Shown here: in pieces, positions 52,892 through 61,998 of the stretch
Layout: each line of letters begins with the position of its first letter
Numbering within the stretch: position 1 is the first letter of the stretch
From: Entomospira culicis
Lineage (GTDB): Bacteria; Spirochaetota; Spirochaetia; WRBN01
Direction: 5' to 3'
Length of the DNA: 64,000 nucleotides
Assembly: GCF_028748145.1 (NCBI RefSeq)
Contig: NZ_CP118181.1
Span: 379,433-443,432, forward strand
The notes under the pieces: generated by a model
Databases searched by the model: none
Seen by the model: only the letters and a program-made list of their open reading frames with translations
What the model was told of the DNA's origin: nothing
Made by a program: the position numbers and the translations under genes

Positions 52892-53677
52892 TTACTTTTG
52901 GTGATTAGGGCAGTAATAGGTGGAGCGTCCTGCCTGTTTGATTCGTTCGACAATGCCGTGCTCCGTGAGCTCGCCCTCGCGATCGTAGACCATAAATTCG
53001 TCTTGAAATTGACCGCTCTGGCCATCGGGTTTGCGATAATCTCGCCAAGTAGAGCCCGATAGTGCGATAGCCCGCGCGATAATCTTGTTGATAGAGTGGT
53101 GCAGTTGTTGGTACTCTGGCTGGGAGAGTTGGTTAGCTGGTCGGGTGGGGGATATCCCTGCATCATAGAGTGCCTCGCAGGCATAGATGTTGCCCAATCC
53201 GGCAATCAACTTTTGATCCAGAAGTGCCACTTTGATCGGTGCACGATGTTTGTGCATGGTGGTTTCGAGATAGACAGGAGTAAACGCGTCGGTGAGTGGC
53301 TCTGGGCCAAGCTTAGGCATGCGGTATGCCGCCGCCCAGAGCACCAGTCCAAAGCGACGCGCATCGTTAAAATATAGCGTGCGCCCATCTGCAAAGTGCC
53401 AAGAAATTTTATCATGTTTAAGCAGATGATCGCGACTCTCCAGTCGGCCGCTCATCCCCAAGTGCACCAGAAGTTTAGGCGCACCCTCAAAGGTTAATAA
53501 GAGATATTTACTCATACGCTCGATGGTGAGGAGTTTTTTGCCTTGCAGTTTTTGTGGAATATCCCCTGAAATAGGCTGACGTAGCCATGCATCATGCACG
53601 ACCACGTCCGTAACAGTCTCGTTAAGATAAGGTAGGAGCGCTTGGCGCACGCTCTCTACCTCGGGTAACTCAGGCAT
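52892..53677 (-). CDS. mutM: Formamidopyrimidine-DNA glycosylase with a degenerate zinc finger
   Basis: The 261-residue protein begins PELPEVESVRQAL; Pro1 (after Met removal) and Glu2 are the catalytic residues of Fpg. LVHLGMSGRLE, YFNDARRFG and LLDQKLIAGLGNIYACEALYDAGISP (helix-two-turn-helix) are all present. The C-terminal finger normally has four Cys, but reads YDREGELTEHGIVE..GRSTYYCPNHQK: three of the four are replaced by Thr, His and His. A zincless or altered finger is implied, as known in some Nei/Fpg relatives. It excises 8-oxoguanine. Its ATG abuts the TAG of the upstream activase gene with no gap. Confidence 0.93.
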   Translation of the reverse strand: MPELPEVESVRQALLPYLNETVTDVVVHDAWLRQPISGDIPQKLQGKKLLTIERMSKYLLLTFEGAPKLLVHLGMSGRLESRDHLLKHDKISWHFADGRTLYFNDARRFGLVLWAAAYRMPKLGPEPLTDAFTPVYLETTMHKHRAPIKVALLDQKLIAGLGNIYACEALYDAGISPTRPANQLSQPEYQQLHHSINKIIARAIALSGSTWRDYRKPDGQSGQFQDEFMVYDREGELTEHGIVERIKQAGRSTYYCPNHQK

Positions 53678-56600
53678 CTAGCTTTGCCCCATGGCCGAGG
53701 AGCCACTCTCTGGATTTTCTGCAAGGGCACTCGGGGATGCGTCATTGGCGTGTAGACTCTTTTGGTTGTCATGCGCGCCCTTCACCAAGAAGCTCAAGCG
53801 GTTAATAATATTGACCTCGCTGGAACCTGCATCCATATCCAAGAAGAGGAGGTTGAGGTTGGGGTAGAGCATCTTGAGGCGCTTCTCCATCCCCTTAGCG
53901 ATGATGTGGTTGGCAATACAGCCGAAGGGTTGAAGGCAAAGCACGTCCGTCGTGCCCTCGTTGACGAAGGTGATGATGTCGCCGGGCAAGAGCCAGCTCT
54001 CGCCAAACTGTAAGACGAGATCCATGCCTTTGGCGGCGTTCTTGGCGATGTGGCGGATGTCGTGAATGGGGCTGATGGCAAGCTTACTCTTAGCAAGTAG
54101 CTTGTTGGCCTTTTTGACATAATGTAAAATGACAGGTGCTGCTGCTTTGATTGCAAGAAGTTCTGCCCACGAATGATTTTCAACGTTAGCAGATTTGTTG
54201 TATTTCTGCTGGACAATGGTGGATAAAAAGAAGTTGACCAGCGGTGGAAAGTCGGGCTCAATACCATTTTTAATGAGCCATTGAGCGGTGTAATTATTGC
54301 TAAATTCATTAAACTTGACAAAAATCTCGCCAACAATACCCACTTTCGGAAAGCGCCCCTCTTTTACCTGGATGGTGTTAAATTCGGCAACTGCTTGCTC
54401 AATTAAGCCGTAGATGCGGTTCGGGTGCTTGTAGTCGATGATCTCCTCTCCTGCAGCTAACCACTTATCACTCATTGCTTTAGCAGTGCCATGCTCTTTT
54501 TCGTAGGTGGCATAGGTCCAGTAGAGCTTAGCGATGACATCGCCATAAAGGAGACCCAAAAGCGAGGTGAGCATGAAGGAGGTTGGGTTAAGCTTAAAGC
54601 CGGGTTGACGGTTGAGTTGTCCAGAGTCGGCGTGGGTGTTGATGGCAACCACAGGAACATCGGCAAACCCTGCGCTAATGAGCGCTTTTTTGAGCATGCT
54701 GATGTAACTACTGGCTCGGCACTGTCCACCGGTTTGGGTGAGGGCAACGGCTACATTGTCGATAGCATACTCGCCACTCTGTAAGGCCTTCACCAAGTCG
54801 CCAATCACGATGGTAGCAGGATAGCAGATGTCATTATTGGTGTACTGTAGCCCGACATGGATACTTTGACGATCGGGTTCGGGTAAGATCTTTAGGTTGT
54901 AGCCCTCATCACGCATCGACTTGACAATAAAGCGCGTGTAGAAGGGCGAGAAGTCTGGGGCGAGGATGATACGATCTTTATCGATCTCTTCAAAATTTTT
55001 GGTAAAGGCGCGCTCTTTCTTTTGTGGTTGAAAATTCTCTCCGCGCATGGCGACGCTCTCAATCATACTGCGGATACGTAGACGCACTGAACCAGGGGAG
55101 GTGATTTCGTCGACCTTGATGACGGTGGGCGACTTGCCAAAGCTTGCCAAGAGTGCCTTCACTTCGTCGATGGTTACGGCATCGGGGCCACAACCAAAGC
55201 TGTTGATGTGGATAACCTCGACGTTGGGTTGGCTACCTGCCCAGATGGCCGCGTCGTAGATGCGATTGGGGAAGGTCCACTGGGTCAAGACGTCAACGCC
55301 ATGTAGCCCAACGCGTTCAGCCGGAGGCAGAGAGTCCTCGGTGAGGACATCGATACCTAGCGCGCTGATCATCTCGGGGAGCTTGTGGTTAATGAGGGCG
55401 TCAACATGATAGGGGCGACCCAAGAGCATAATAAGGAGACGCTTCTCTTCGCGGGCAACATTGATGACGGCTTGAGACTTCTCTTGAATAGCCTTTCGGT
55501 ACTGCACGTCGGCGGCTACGGCTTTGTCAAAGGCTTCGTCAAAGATCTTCTTATTGACCCCTAAGTGCTCATGAAAGTAGCTCCAGAGACCTTTTTTGAA
55601 GAGCTTCTTGTCGTTCATGGCGAGTGATGGCTTATCAAACGGGATACCGTGCTTGGTTTCGGGCATCATCGCCGCGCTAATAACCTCGGGATAGCCAGCC
55701 ACAACCGGACAATTGTACTCATTGGCACTGGCAGTGTCGTCAAATTCGGCCTTTTCATAGATGATCATCGGGTAGAAGATGCGGTCGACCTTCTTCTCCA
55801 CCAAATTGATGATGTGTCCGTTGGTAATTTTGGCGGGATAGCAGATATTTTCGCTCATTACGGTGGCATAACCCTTTTCGGCTAGGCTGACGGTGGAGGG
55901 ATCGGAGAGGACAACGTTGAACCCACTCTCCTCAAACATGGCGTGCCAAAAGGGAAAGTTATCCCACATATTAAGCACGCGAGGAATACCGATGGTGGGT
56001 CGCTTGGGCTGTTCGTCGAGAGGCTTTACCCCTGCCCAGAGGAGGTCGCGCTTGAATTGGTGCATATTAAAGCCCTGATGCGAGGAGATGAGCTTATTAC
56101 TAAAGATCTTTTCACACTTGTTCCCGCTGTAGAATTTGCGTGTTTTGGCCTCTTCGTCGGTAAAGTTCATCTGGGTGATACGGCAGAGATTTTCACAACC
56201 TTTACAGGTGAGGGTCTGACGTGAATACTTTTGGGCTTCGGCAAGGTTATCTAGCCCGATAAAGGTGGATGGCTTTGCCTCTTGGTGATGGCGCTCGATG
56301 GCAACGAGGGCAGCACCGTAAGCGCCCATCAATTCGCAAATATCGGGGCGCACTACTTTTTTGTTGATAACTTTTTCAAGGGCGCGTAAGACTGCAGGAT
56401 TTTTGAACGTTCCACCTTGCACCACCACGGTGTCGCCAAGGAGGGACATATCGGTAATTTTAAGCACCTTGTTGAAGCAGTTCTTAATGACCGAGTAGGC
56501 CAAGCCGGCAGAGATATCGCCTTGAGTTGCGCCTTCGCGGAGGGCTTGCTTTACCTTACTATTCATAAAGACGGTACAGCGCGTGCCTAGGTCGCAAGGC

Positions 56601-58063
56601 GCGTTACTGTAACAGGCCTCTTGGGCGAAGTCTTGTACCTTCATGGAGAGACCCTTGGCAAAGGTTTCGATAAAGGAGCCCGACCCTGAAGAGCACGATT
56701 CATTGAGCTCGAGGTTGTTGATGATGCCATGCTCGATAAAGATGGCCTTCATGTCTTGCCCACCAATATCGAGGATAAATGAGACATCGGGCGCAAAGTA
56801 GGAGGCCGCGGTGTAGTGAGCGATGGTTTCGACCAGCCCATCATCAAGCTTAAAGGCAAAGCGCGTGAGATCTTCCCCGTAACCAGTCGTCGCGGTGCGA
56901 ATGAGGTTGGGCTTGTCTACCCCGAGGGCTTTGAGTTGCTCGTACACCGAGGTGAGACCACGGGTTACCGCGTCTACGGGGTTACCATTGTTCGGATGGT
57001 AGTCGCGCACGACGATAGCACCATGCTCATCACAGATGACGATTTTGGTGGTGGTCGATCCCGAATCGATGCCTAAAAAGAGCTTCGTTTCGTTGGTGAG
57101 CGTGCTAAGATCAAATTTCTCTACTTGATATTGACGTTCGTACTCTTGATTCCACTGGGCAAATTCATCGGCAGAGGTAAAGAGTGGCTCAAGGCGTGTA
57201 TCGAGGGTGATGTTCTCCTCTTTAATGTTGGTGATACGCGCGATGAGGGTAGAAATTTTCGCAACTTCTTTCTCGGGAGAGGTATCTAAGGCGGCACCAA
57301 GGGCGGGGAAGACCTCGCTGGATTTGGTGGAGATGACGTCAAATTCATTGATGTTGAGGATGTCGTAGAAGGCGCGCTTGAGGGCGGGCATAAAGGTGAG
57401 CGGCCCACCAGTGAAGATAATCTTGGGCATGATGTCGACACCACGGGCAAGGGCATTAACCGTTTGATAGGCTACTGCGCGAAAGATGCTCGCTGCGATG
57501 TCGCTGGGTTGAATGCCACGGGCGATGAGGTTTTGTACGTCGGTTTTAGCAAAAACACCACAGCGCGAGGCAATGGGATAAGTGTTCTGGTGTTGATCGG
57601 CCAAGGCACTTAGCTCTTCTACAGGATAGCCTAGTAGGGTTGCCATTTGGTCGATAAAGGCACCTGTACCACCGGCGCATGCGCCGTTCATGCGGATATC
57701 GGGCTTCATCTCTTGGTTGAAGAAGATGATTTTTGCATCTTCTCCGCCTAGGTCGATAAGGGTGCGACACTCTGGGTAGAGTTCCTTGGCTACGCCTGCA
57801 GCAGCGACAACCTCTTGGACGAAAGGAATACCGGTCTTCTCGCTAATCCCCATTCCCGCTGTTCCGGTGATGGCGACGGAGAGGTCGATATCGCCAAGTT
57901 CGGTGAGCACCTCGTGGAGAATGCCCAGAATGGTTGCCACGACCTCGGTGTTGTGGCGACGGTAGCGCGTGAAGATCTGCTTATTTTCTGGATCGAGAAG
58001 AACAATTTTTGCTGTCGTCGAACCGATGTCAATCCCAAGTCTAAAATGTTGACTAATCATCAT
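53678..58063 (-). CDS. Giant acyl-CoA dehydratase activase-related protein
   Basis: The 1461-residue protein is a fusion. Two BadF/HgdC-type ATPase domains come first: residues ~8-265 (LGIDIGSTTAKIVLLD, NGACAGGTGAFIDQ with the iron-sulphur Cys) and ~325-590 (LGIDSGSTTTKIVICD, NESCSSGSGSFIETFA). A Cys-rich segment follows (CKGCENLCRI), then a DUF2229/2-hydroxyacyl-CoA dehydratase-like half with IGIPRVLNMWDNFPFW, SENICYPAK, NDICYPATIVIGDLV and TQTGGQCRASSYI. Related short activases use ATP to inject an electron into radical dehydratases. In this long form substrate and partner are unknown, and no separate dehydratase lies near. Its iron-sulphur chemistry implies anaerobic or micro-oxic life. 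It leads a transcript with mutM. Confidence 0.88.
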   Translation of the reverse strand: MMISQHFRLGIDIGSTTAKIVLLDPENKQIFTRYRRHNTEVVATILGILHEVLTELGDIDLSVAITGTAGMGISEKTGIPFVQEVVAAAGVAKELYPECRTLIDLGGEDAKIIFFNQEMKPDIRMNGACAGGTGAFIDQMATLLGYPVEELSALADQHQNTYPIASRCGVFAKTDVQNLIARGIQPSDIAASIFRAVAYQTVNALARGVDIMPKIIFTGGPLTFMPALKRAFYDILNINEFDVISTKSSEVFPALGAALDTSPEKEVAKISTLIARITNIKEENITLDTRLEPLFTSADEFAQWNQEYERQYQVEKFDLSTLTNETKLFLGIDSGSTTTKIVICDEHGAIVVRDYHPNNGNPVDAVTRGLTSVYEQLKALGVDKPNLIRTATTGYGEDLTRFAFKLDDGLVETIAHYTAASYFAPDVSFILDIGGQDMKAIFIEHGIINNLELNESCSSGSGSFIETFAKGLSMKVQDFAQEACYSNAPCDLGTRCTVFMNSKVKQALREGATQGDISAGLAYSVIKNCFNKVLKITDMSLLGDTVVVQGGTFKNPAVLRALEKVINKKVVRPDICELMGAYGAALVAIERHHQEAKPSTFIGLDNLAEAQKYSRQTLTCKGCENLCRITQMNFTDEEAKTRKFYSGNKCEKIFSNKLISSHQGFNMHQFKRDLLWAGVKPLDEQPKRPTIGIPRVLNMWDNFPFWHAMFEESGFNVVLSDPSTVSLAEKGYATVMSENICYPAKITNGHIINLVEKKVDRIFYPMIIYEKAEFDDTASANEYNCPVVAGYPEVISAAMMPETKHGIPFDKPSLAMNDKKLFKKGLWSYFHEHLGVNKKIFDEAFDKAVAADVQYRKAIQEKSQAVINVAREEKRLLIMLLGRPYHVDALINHKLPEMISALGIDVLTEDSLPPAERVGLHGVDVLTQWTFPNRIYDAAIWAGSQPNVEVIHINSFGCGPDAVTIDEVKALLASFGKSPTVIKVDEITSPGSVRLRIRSMIESVAMRGENFQPQKKERAFTKNFEEIDKDRIILAPDFSPFYTRFIVKSMRDEGYNLKILPEPDRQSIHVGLQYTNNDICYPATIVIGDLVKALQSGEYAIDNVAVALTQTGGQCRASSYISMLKKALISAGFADVPVVAINTHADSGQLNRQPGFKLNPTSFMLTSLLGLLYGDVIAKLYWTYATYEKEHGTAKAMSDKWLAAGEEIIDYKHPNRIYGLIEQAVAEFNTIQVKEGRFPKVGIVGEIFVKFNEFSNNYTAQWLIKNGIEPDFPPLVNFFLSTIVQQKYNKSANVENHSWAELLAIKAAAPVILHYVKKANKLLAKSKLAISPIHDIRHIAKNAAKGMDLVLQFGESWLLPGDIITFVNEGTTDVLCLQPFGCIANHIIAKGMEKRLKMLYPNLNLLFLDMDAGSSEVNIINRLSFLVKGAHDNQKSLHANDASPSALAENPESGSSAMGQS

Positions 58064-58336
58064 AAGTTACGCTCTTTATATTTATAATATGTTGTAGCAA
58101 AACTTTGGGGTTTCGTACAAAATATGATTGAAGCTTAGCATATACAGATACAAATTATAGAAAAAAGTAAAAAATATTACAAAATGCAGAATGTTGTACT
58201 ATTTTGTTGATATCCTCTTTAATGTTTACACTATTTTGCAGATAAATTCAAGAGGAATAAGGCGAATTTTCTCCGCTTCGCGATGTTTTTAGAGAGAAAA
58301 GTAAGTTTTTGGAGAAAAAAAGCACTTTTTAATGAC
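58064..58336. other. Gene-free AT-rich stretch
   Basis: Between the activase start and the next promoter I see AT-rich sequence with several TATAAT-like boxes on the minus strand (near 58080-58095) that may drive the activase gene, but no clear -35 pairing, RNA gene or repeat. Confidence 0.5.
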
Positions 58337-58365
58337 TTGCTTATTTTTTTAAGTTATCCTATAAT
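58337..58365 (+). promoter_or_regulatory. Promoter for the TPR protein/protease unit
   Basis: TTGCTT (58337-58342), 17 bp, perfect TATAAT (58360-58365). Confidence 0.75.
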
Positions 58366-58409
58366 AAGAGAGAGCGAATGTGTTCATTCAAAGGAGTTCC
58401 ATAAATCAG

Positions 58410-60161
58410 ATGAAACCGAGTAAGATTATAATGATTATCGCACTATCGATCTTCTTCCTGCCTTCGCATCTTTTGTTTGCCCAAGGGGCATCACATCGAG
58501 AAGAACATATTAAGGAGCAGTTGCTCGATCTCTACCTAGAGCAAGCTGAACGTGCCTTTACACTGGGATTTTATGATGAGGCTTGGCGTATTTTATTGTT
58601 AAGCGATGAGTTTCGTAGCGATTACCACCCTGAATACTTGCATCTTAAGGGACGTATGCTGATGCAAAAAGGCGCTTATCAGCAAGCCAAAGTGCTTTTT
58701 GAAGAGCTTCTTGCCAAGGGCGACTTGCTTGCCATTGGGGAACTTCATCTCTATGAAATATATCTACGACATCAAAATTATTCGGCAATTAAAGCGCTCT
58801 TTGCAAAGGGGTTGTTGCAAAATAGCGACGCCTTCTTTTACCAACAACTTGCGCTCTTTTATACCAATGACAAAAATTTTCGTAGCTTTTCTATTCAAGC
58901 TATGCGCCGCTTTAATCACGATGCGCGCTTTATTCTTCCCCTCTTGGTGAGTGGGGTGGATAATAATTCGCACTTTGCCCAGCTCAATCTTTTATATAAT
59001 ATTATGCGCCAAGATTATCTCTTTTTTGAAGATATGGATCTCCTCTCGCAAGATATTACCTTGGCGATGGTACGTCGTCTAGCCCCTGCGCAACAAGGAC
59101 GGGTGTTGCACCACTTAGAGCCATGGCTAGCCAACAACATTAACTATCACTTAATGGTACGCCAGCAAATTGCTTTGGGTGATGACTCCTTTTTAGACCC
59201 ACGTGGCAATTATCAGGCTCCGCACTGGGAACAACTGGAGGGCAACTATCTCTTAACAGCGTATCTCACCTCGCTTGAGGATGAGGCATTGTTGGCGAGT
59301 AAGTTAGCGTGGGCAGAGGATAGGAATTTAGATGGCTTTGCCGAGTTGGTTGGCACGGTTAATGCGCAGGGGAATGGAATGATGCGCTTGAGTCCGACAC
59401 AGGATGATTTTTCTTCGATTGAAGTGATGTATCAACGCTTTCAGCCCCAGCGCGTTGTCGAGGCGCAAGCAGACCGTGAGGTAGAGATCGTTTTTTCTTA
59501 CTTTCCACAGGTCGACAAGGTCTATGCGCGCGATACCTCGGTGCGTGAGGGCGCGAGTGCGCAGGCGGTGGTCTATCACTTGCGCTTTGATGCCATTACC
59601 CTCTCGCCTTGGCTAGATCAGATGAGCATTGGAGAGAGCCGTATTCCGCATGCGATGTTGCAATATCATAAACCGATGTTATTGGATAGAAATTTAGTCG
59701 AGGCTAGCGCCTATGTCGATGAGCTACGTGGCGACTGGCACTTTCGTCGTATGCGCGTGGTCGATGGAGAGATTCTCCACATTTGGGAAGATAGCGATAA
59801 TGTAGGGTACTTTAACCGTTTTTTGAAGCTAAACAAGGGGGTAATTGAGTATGGTCGCAGAGCATTTTCGGCGTATGACGACTTCTTACTACTAGAAATT
59901 TATGAAAAAAATGAGGTTGTAGGCGTTGCCTTTAGTGAGGACGGTAGCAATTTTGACTTTTATGAAGAAGAGCAAGCTGGCTATCGTCTGCAAGTGTGGG
60001 ATATTGATGTAAATGATTATATCAATGTTTATCGCAAAATAAATCAACCACCAACACTGCCTAGAGAACAGCGAGTATGGTTACGTCGACCGGTACGTGT
60101 CGATGCCATGACGGCGCGCGACTTTGCCAGTGCTAAACGGTGGCTAAAAGAGGTATATTAA
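58410..60161 (+). CDS. Secreted TPR-like protein, start codon uncertain
   Basis: From ATG 58410 the protein is 583 residues with a signal peptide ending at LLFAQG (about 25). Its N-terminal third contains TPR-like helical pairs (AERAFTLGFYDEAWRIL, GAYQQAKVLFEELLAKGD); the last half is beta-rich and holds RMRVVDGEILHIWEDSDN, and is not recognised. AAAGGAG (58390-58396) lies 13 bases before this ATG, which is too far, but only four bases before an in-frame ATA (58401). The ATG is annotated as conservative choice. A lipoprotein protease follows three bases after the stop, so the two probably work together in the periplasm. Confidence 0.75.
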   Translation: MKPSKIIMIIALSIFFLPSHLLFAQGASHREEHIKEQLLDLYLEQAERAFTLGFYDEAWRILLLSDEFRSDYHPEYLHLKGRMLMQKGAYQQAKVLFEELLAKGDLLAIGELHLYEIYLRHQNYSAIKALFAKGLLQNSDAFFYQQLALFYTNDKNFRSFSIQAMRRFNHDARFILPLLVSGVDNNSHFAQLNLLYNIMRQDYLFFEDMDLLSQDITLAMVRRLAPAQQGRVLHHLEPWLANNINYHLMVRQQIALGDDSFLDPRGNYQAPHWEQLEGNYLLTAYLTSLEDEALLASKLAWAEDRNLDGFAELVGTVNAQGNGMMRLSPTQDDFSSIEVMYQRFQPQRVVEAQADREVEIVFSYFPQVDKVYARDTSVREGASAQAVVYHLRFDAITLSPWLDQMSIGESRIPHAMLQYHKPMLLDRNLVEASAYVDELRGDWHFRRMRVVDGEILHIWEDSDNVGYFNRFLKLNKGVIEYGRRAFSAYDDFLLLEIYEKNEVVGVAFSEDGSNFDFYEEEQAGYRLQVWDIDVNDYINVYRKINQPPTLPREQRVWLRRPVRVDAMTARDFASAKRWLKEVY

Positions 60162-60164
60162 TAT

Positions 60165-61922
60165 ATGAAAAGATGGTTATCAGTAACAACATTAGGATTT
60201 ACGCTTCTGCTGTCGGGATGTTTTACCGGTGGTGGTAGCGGTGGGCAACAGTCGGGGCGTGGGGGCTTGCCGGTAGATACGCGTATTTTAGGACCGCAAC
60301 TTTTAGAGCGGGATCCGGTAGGGTATTATGAGCTTAGTTGGGTGCAGCGTGATACCGATACGCGGTCGGAGGTGATTCCTGCGTTGACGAATTTAATGAA
60401 TCAGAGCGCAAGTGCCTTGGAGAAGTTGCAATATGCCATGAGTCTTCACTCGTTGGCGGCGATTGACGATCGAGCTCTTACCCAAGCATATTATGTATAT
60501 GCGCGAGAGCTTATTACCGAGGGCAAGGTGGGCGTTGCCTTGGCGATGATTGGCGATGGTGGGTTGGATGTAAATTATCTTACGAATGATCAGCTTAAAT
60601 TCTTTTTGGATACGGCAAATCAACATCGCTTGATGCATACCACGCGTCGCCTGATTCAAGAGGGTGGGCGTCGTCAGGTGGTGGCTTCGCAAGATGCTCG
60701 ATGGGTGAACCAAAATCGTCGCCCGCATGAGTGGTTAGATGCGGTGGGAACAGTTTCGGTAGATGGTGGGTTTGTCATCGATCGTGGAAGTGTGCGTCGG
60801 GCTGGTGGCTCTGGATCGGGCTTCTTTATCGATCGTAATGGCTACTTTATTACCAACTTCCACGTCATTGAGATGGCGGTGGAGGGCGATCGCAAGCATC
60901 TGGTCAATTTGAGCGTGGTGATCGATACGAAAGGAGTGCGTGCGCCTGCTAAGGTGATTGGTTACACCAAGGATGCCGATCTTGCGTTGCTTAAGGTAGA
61001 GTACGAGCCTGATTTTGCGTTTGATATTGCAACTTATGCCAACAATGTGGAGGCAGGTCAGCGTATTTATGCATTGGGATCGCCTTTGGGTCTTTTTAAT
61101 TCTAATATTTCTACGGGCGTTATCACCAATACCGAGCGTGTTTTAGAGTTTATCGCTAGCACGCCATTGGGTAATATTATTCAAATTGATGCTGCGGTCA
61201 ATCCTGGTAATTCAGGGGGCCCGCTGGTGAATGATGATGGGATTGTGGTGGGGGTTGTTTACTCAGGATTGTTGCAATTTAGTGGTATTAACTTCGCCTT
61301 GCCTGCCGATCTTGTACGGGTGATGCTTCCTAAGATGATTTTACAAGATGCTCCTGATACCCCCAAGTTAGCGGTGGTGCCTTATGCGGATTTAGCAGCG
61401 TTTGATGGTAATCGGGTGTTGGAGCTACAGTATGTTGGTTTGCGATCGCAGGCGATAAAGAGCGGAGTAGAGAATTTTGGTGTGGTGGAGCGCGTGAACA
61501 ATCAGAGTGTTAAGAGTGTTGCTGATATGCAAATTCAGTTTGCCAGACGCTATCCCAATACGATTGCCACGTTACGTCAAGGCGGAAAAAATATTCCTAT
61601 CGTTCTAAAGAGTCGCCCTAAGTATCCAGGTTGGCATGCGCTTTTACGCGATCAAGATATTGCACTATTTCCTGCCTTTTACGGCGCACAGGTTAAGGCG
61701 TCGGGGCAGTATTTGCTCATTACGCGCGTTTACATGCGCTCTTCTATGGAGGATATCGGCTTTGAGGAGAACGATTCTATTGTGATTAATGGGCCGTTCA
61801 AGCGCAATGTTCCCGATCATCTTTATGCACTAAACGTGCGCGCGCGCATGGCGAAGGTGGGTGGTTTGGAGTTCGCAGGTATGCTTTTGGTGGCAGACTT
61901 GCGCGGATTTAACTGGGTGTAG
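60165..61922 (+). CDS. DegP-like serine protease lipoprotein
   Basis: The 585-residue protein has a lipoprotein signal (LLLSGC, Cys about 19) and a Gly/Ser linker. A helical region (about 60-190) precedes a trypsin-like fold with the triad His in ITNFHVIEMA, Asp in KDADLALLKV and Ser in VNPGNSGGPLVND. The C-terminal part (about 420-580) includes one PDZ-like segment (VENFGVVERVNNQSVKSVADM) and another less clear. It resembles DegP/HtrA proteases that degrade misfolded envelope proteins, but its lipid anchor and helical insert set it apart. It starts three bases after the TPR gene; a hairpin follows it. Confidence 0.88.
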   Translation: MKRWLSVTTLGFTLLLSGCFTGGGSGGQQSGRGGLPVDTRILGPQLLERDPVGYYELSWVQRDTDTRSEVIPALTNLMNQSASALEKLQYAMSLHSLAAIDDRALTQAYYVYARELITEGKVGVALAMIGDGGLDVNYLTNDQLKFFLDTANQHRLMHTTRRLIQEGGRRQVVASQDARWVNQNRRPHEWLDAVGTVSVDGGFVIDRGSVRRAGGSGSGFFIDRNGYFITNFHVIEMAVEGDRKHLVNLSVVIDTKGVRAPAKVIGYTKDADLALLKVEYEPDFAFDIATYANNVEAGQRIYALGSPLGLFNSNISTGVITNTERVLEFIASTPLGNIIQIDAAVNPGNSGGPLVNDDGIVVGVVYSGLLQFSGINFALPADLVRVMLPKMILQDAPDTPKLAVVPYADLAAFDGNRVLELQYVGLRSQAIKSGVENFGVVERVNNQSVKSVADMQIQFARRYPNTIATLRQGGKNIPIVLKSRPKYPGWHALLRDQDIALFPAFYGAQVKASGQYLLITRVYMRSSMEDIGFEENDSIVINGPFKRNVPDHLYALNVRARMAKVGGLEFAGMLLVADLRGFNWV

Positions 61923-61928
61923 CTAATG

Positions 61929-61970
61929 ATCCCTGTAGGCTGGTGATAAGTCATTCTACAGGGATATTTA
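61929..61970 (+). terminator. Terminator after the protease gene
   Basis: ATCCCTGTAG (61929-61938) pairs with CTACAGGGAT (61956-61965), then ATTTAATTTT. The loop is 17 bases. Confidence 0.65.
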
Positions 61971-61998
61971 ATTTTAAAAGAGAAGAAAGGTGGATAGA

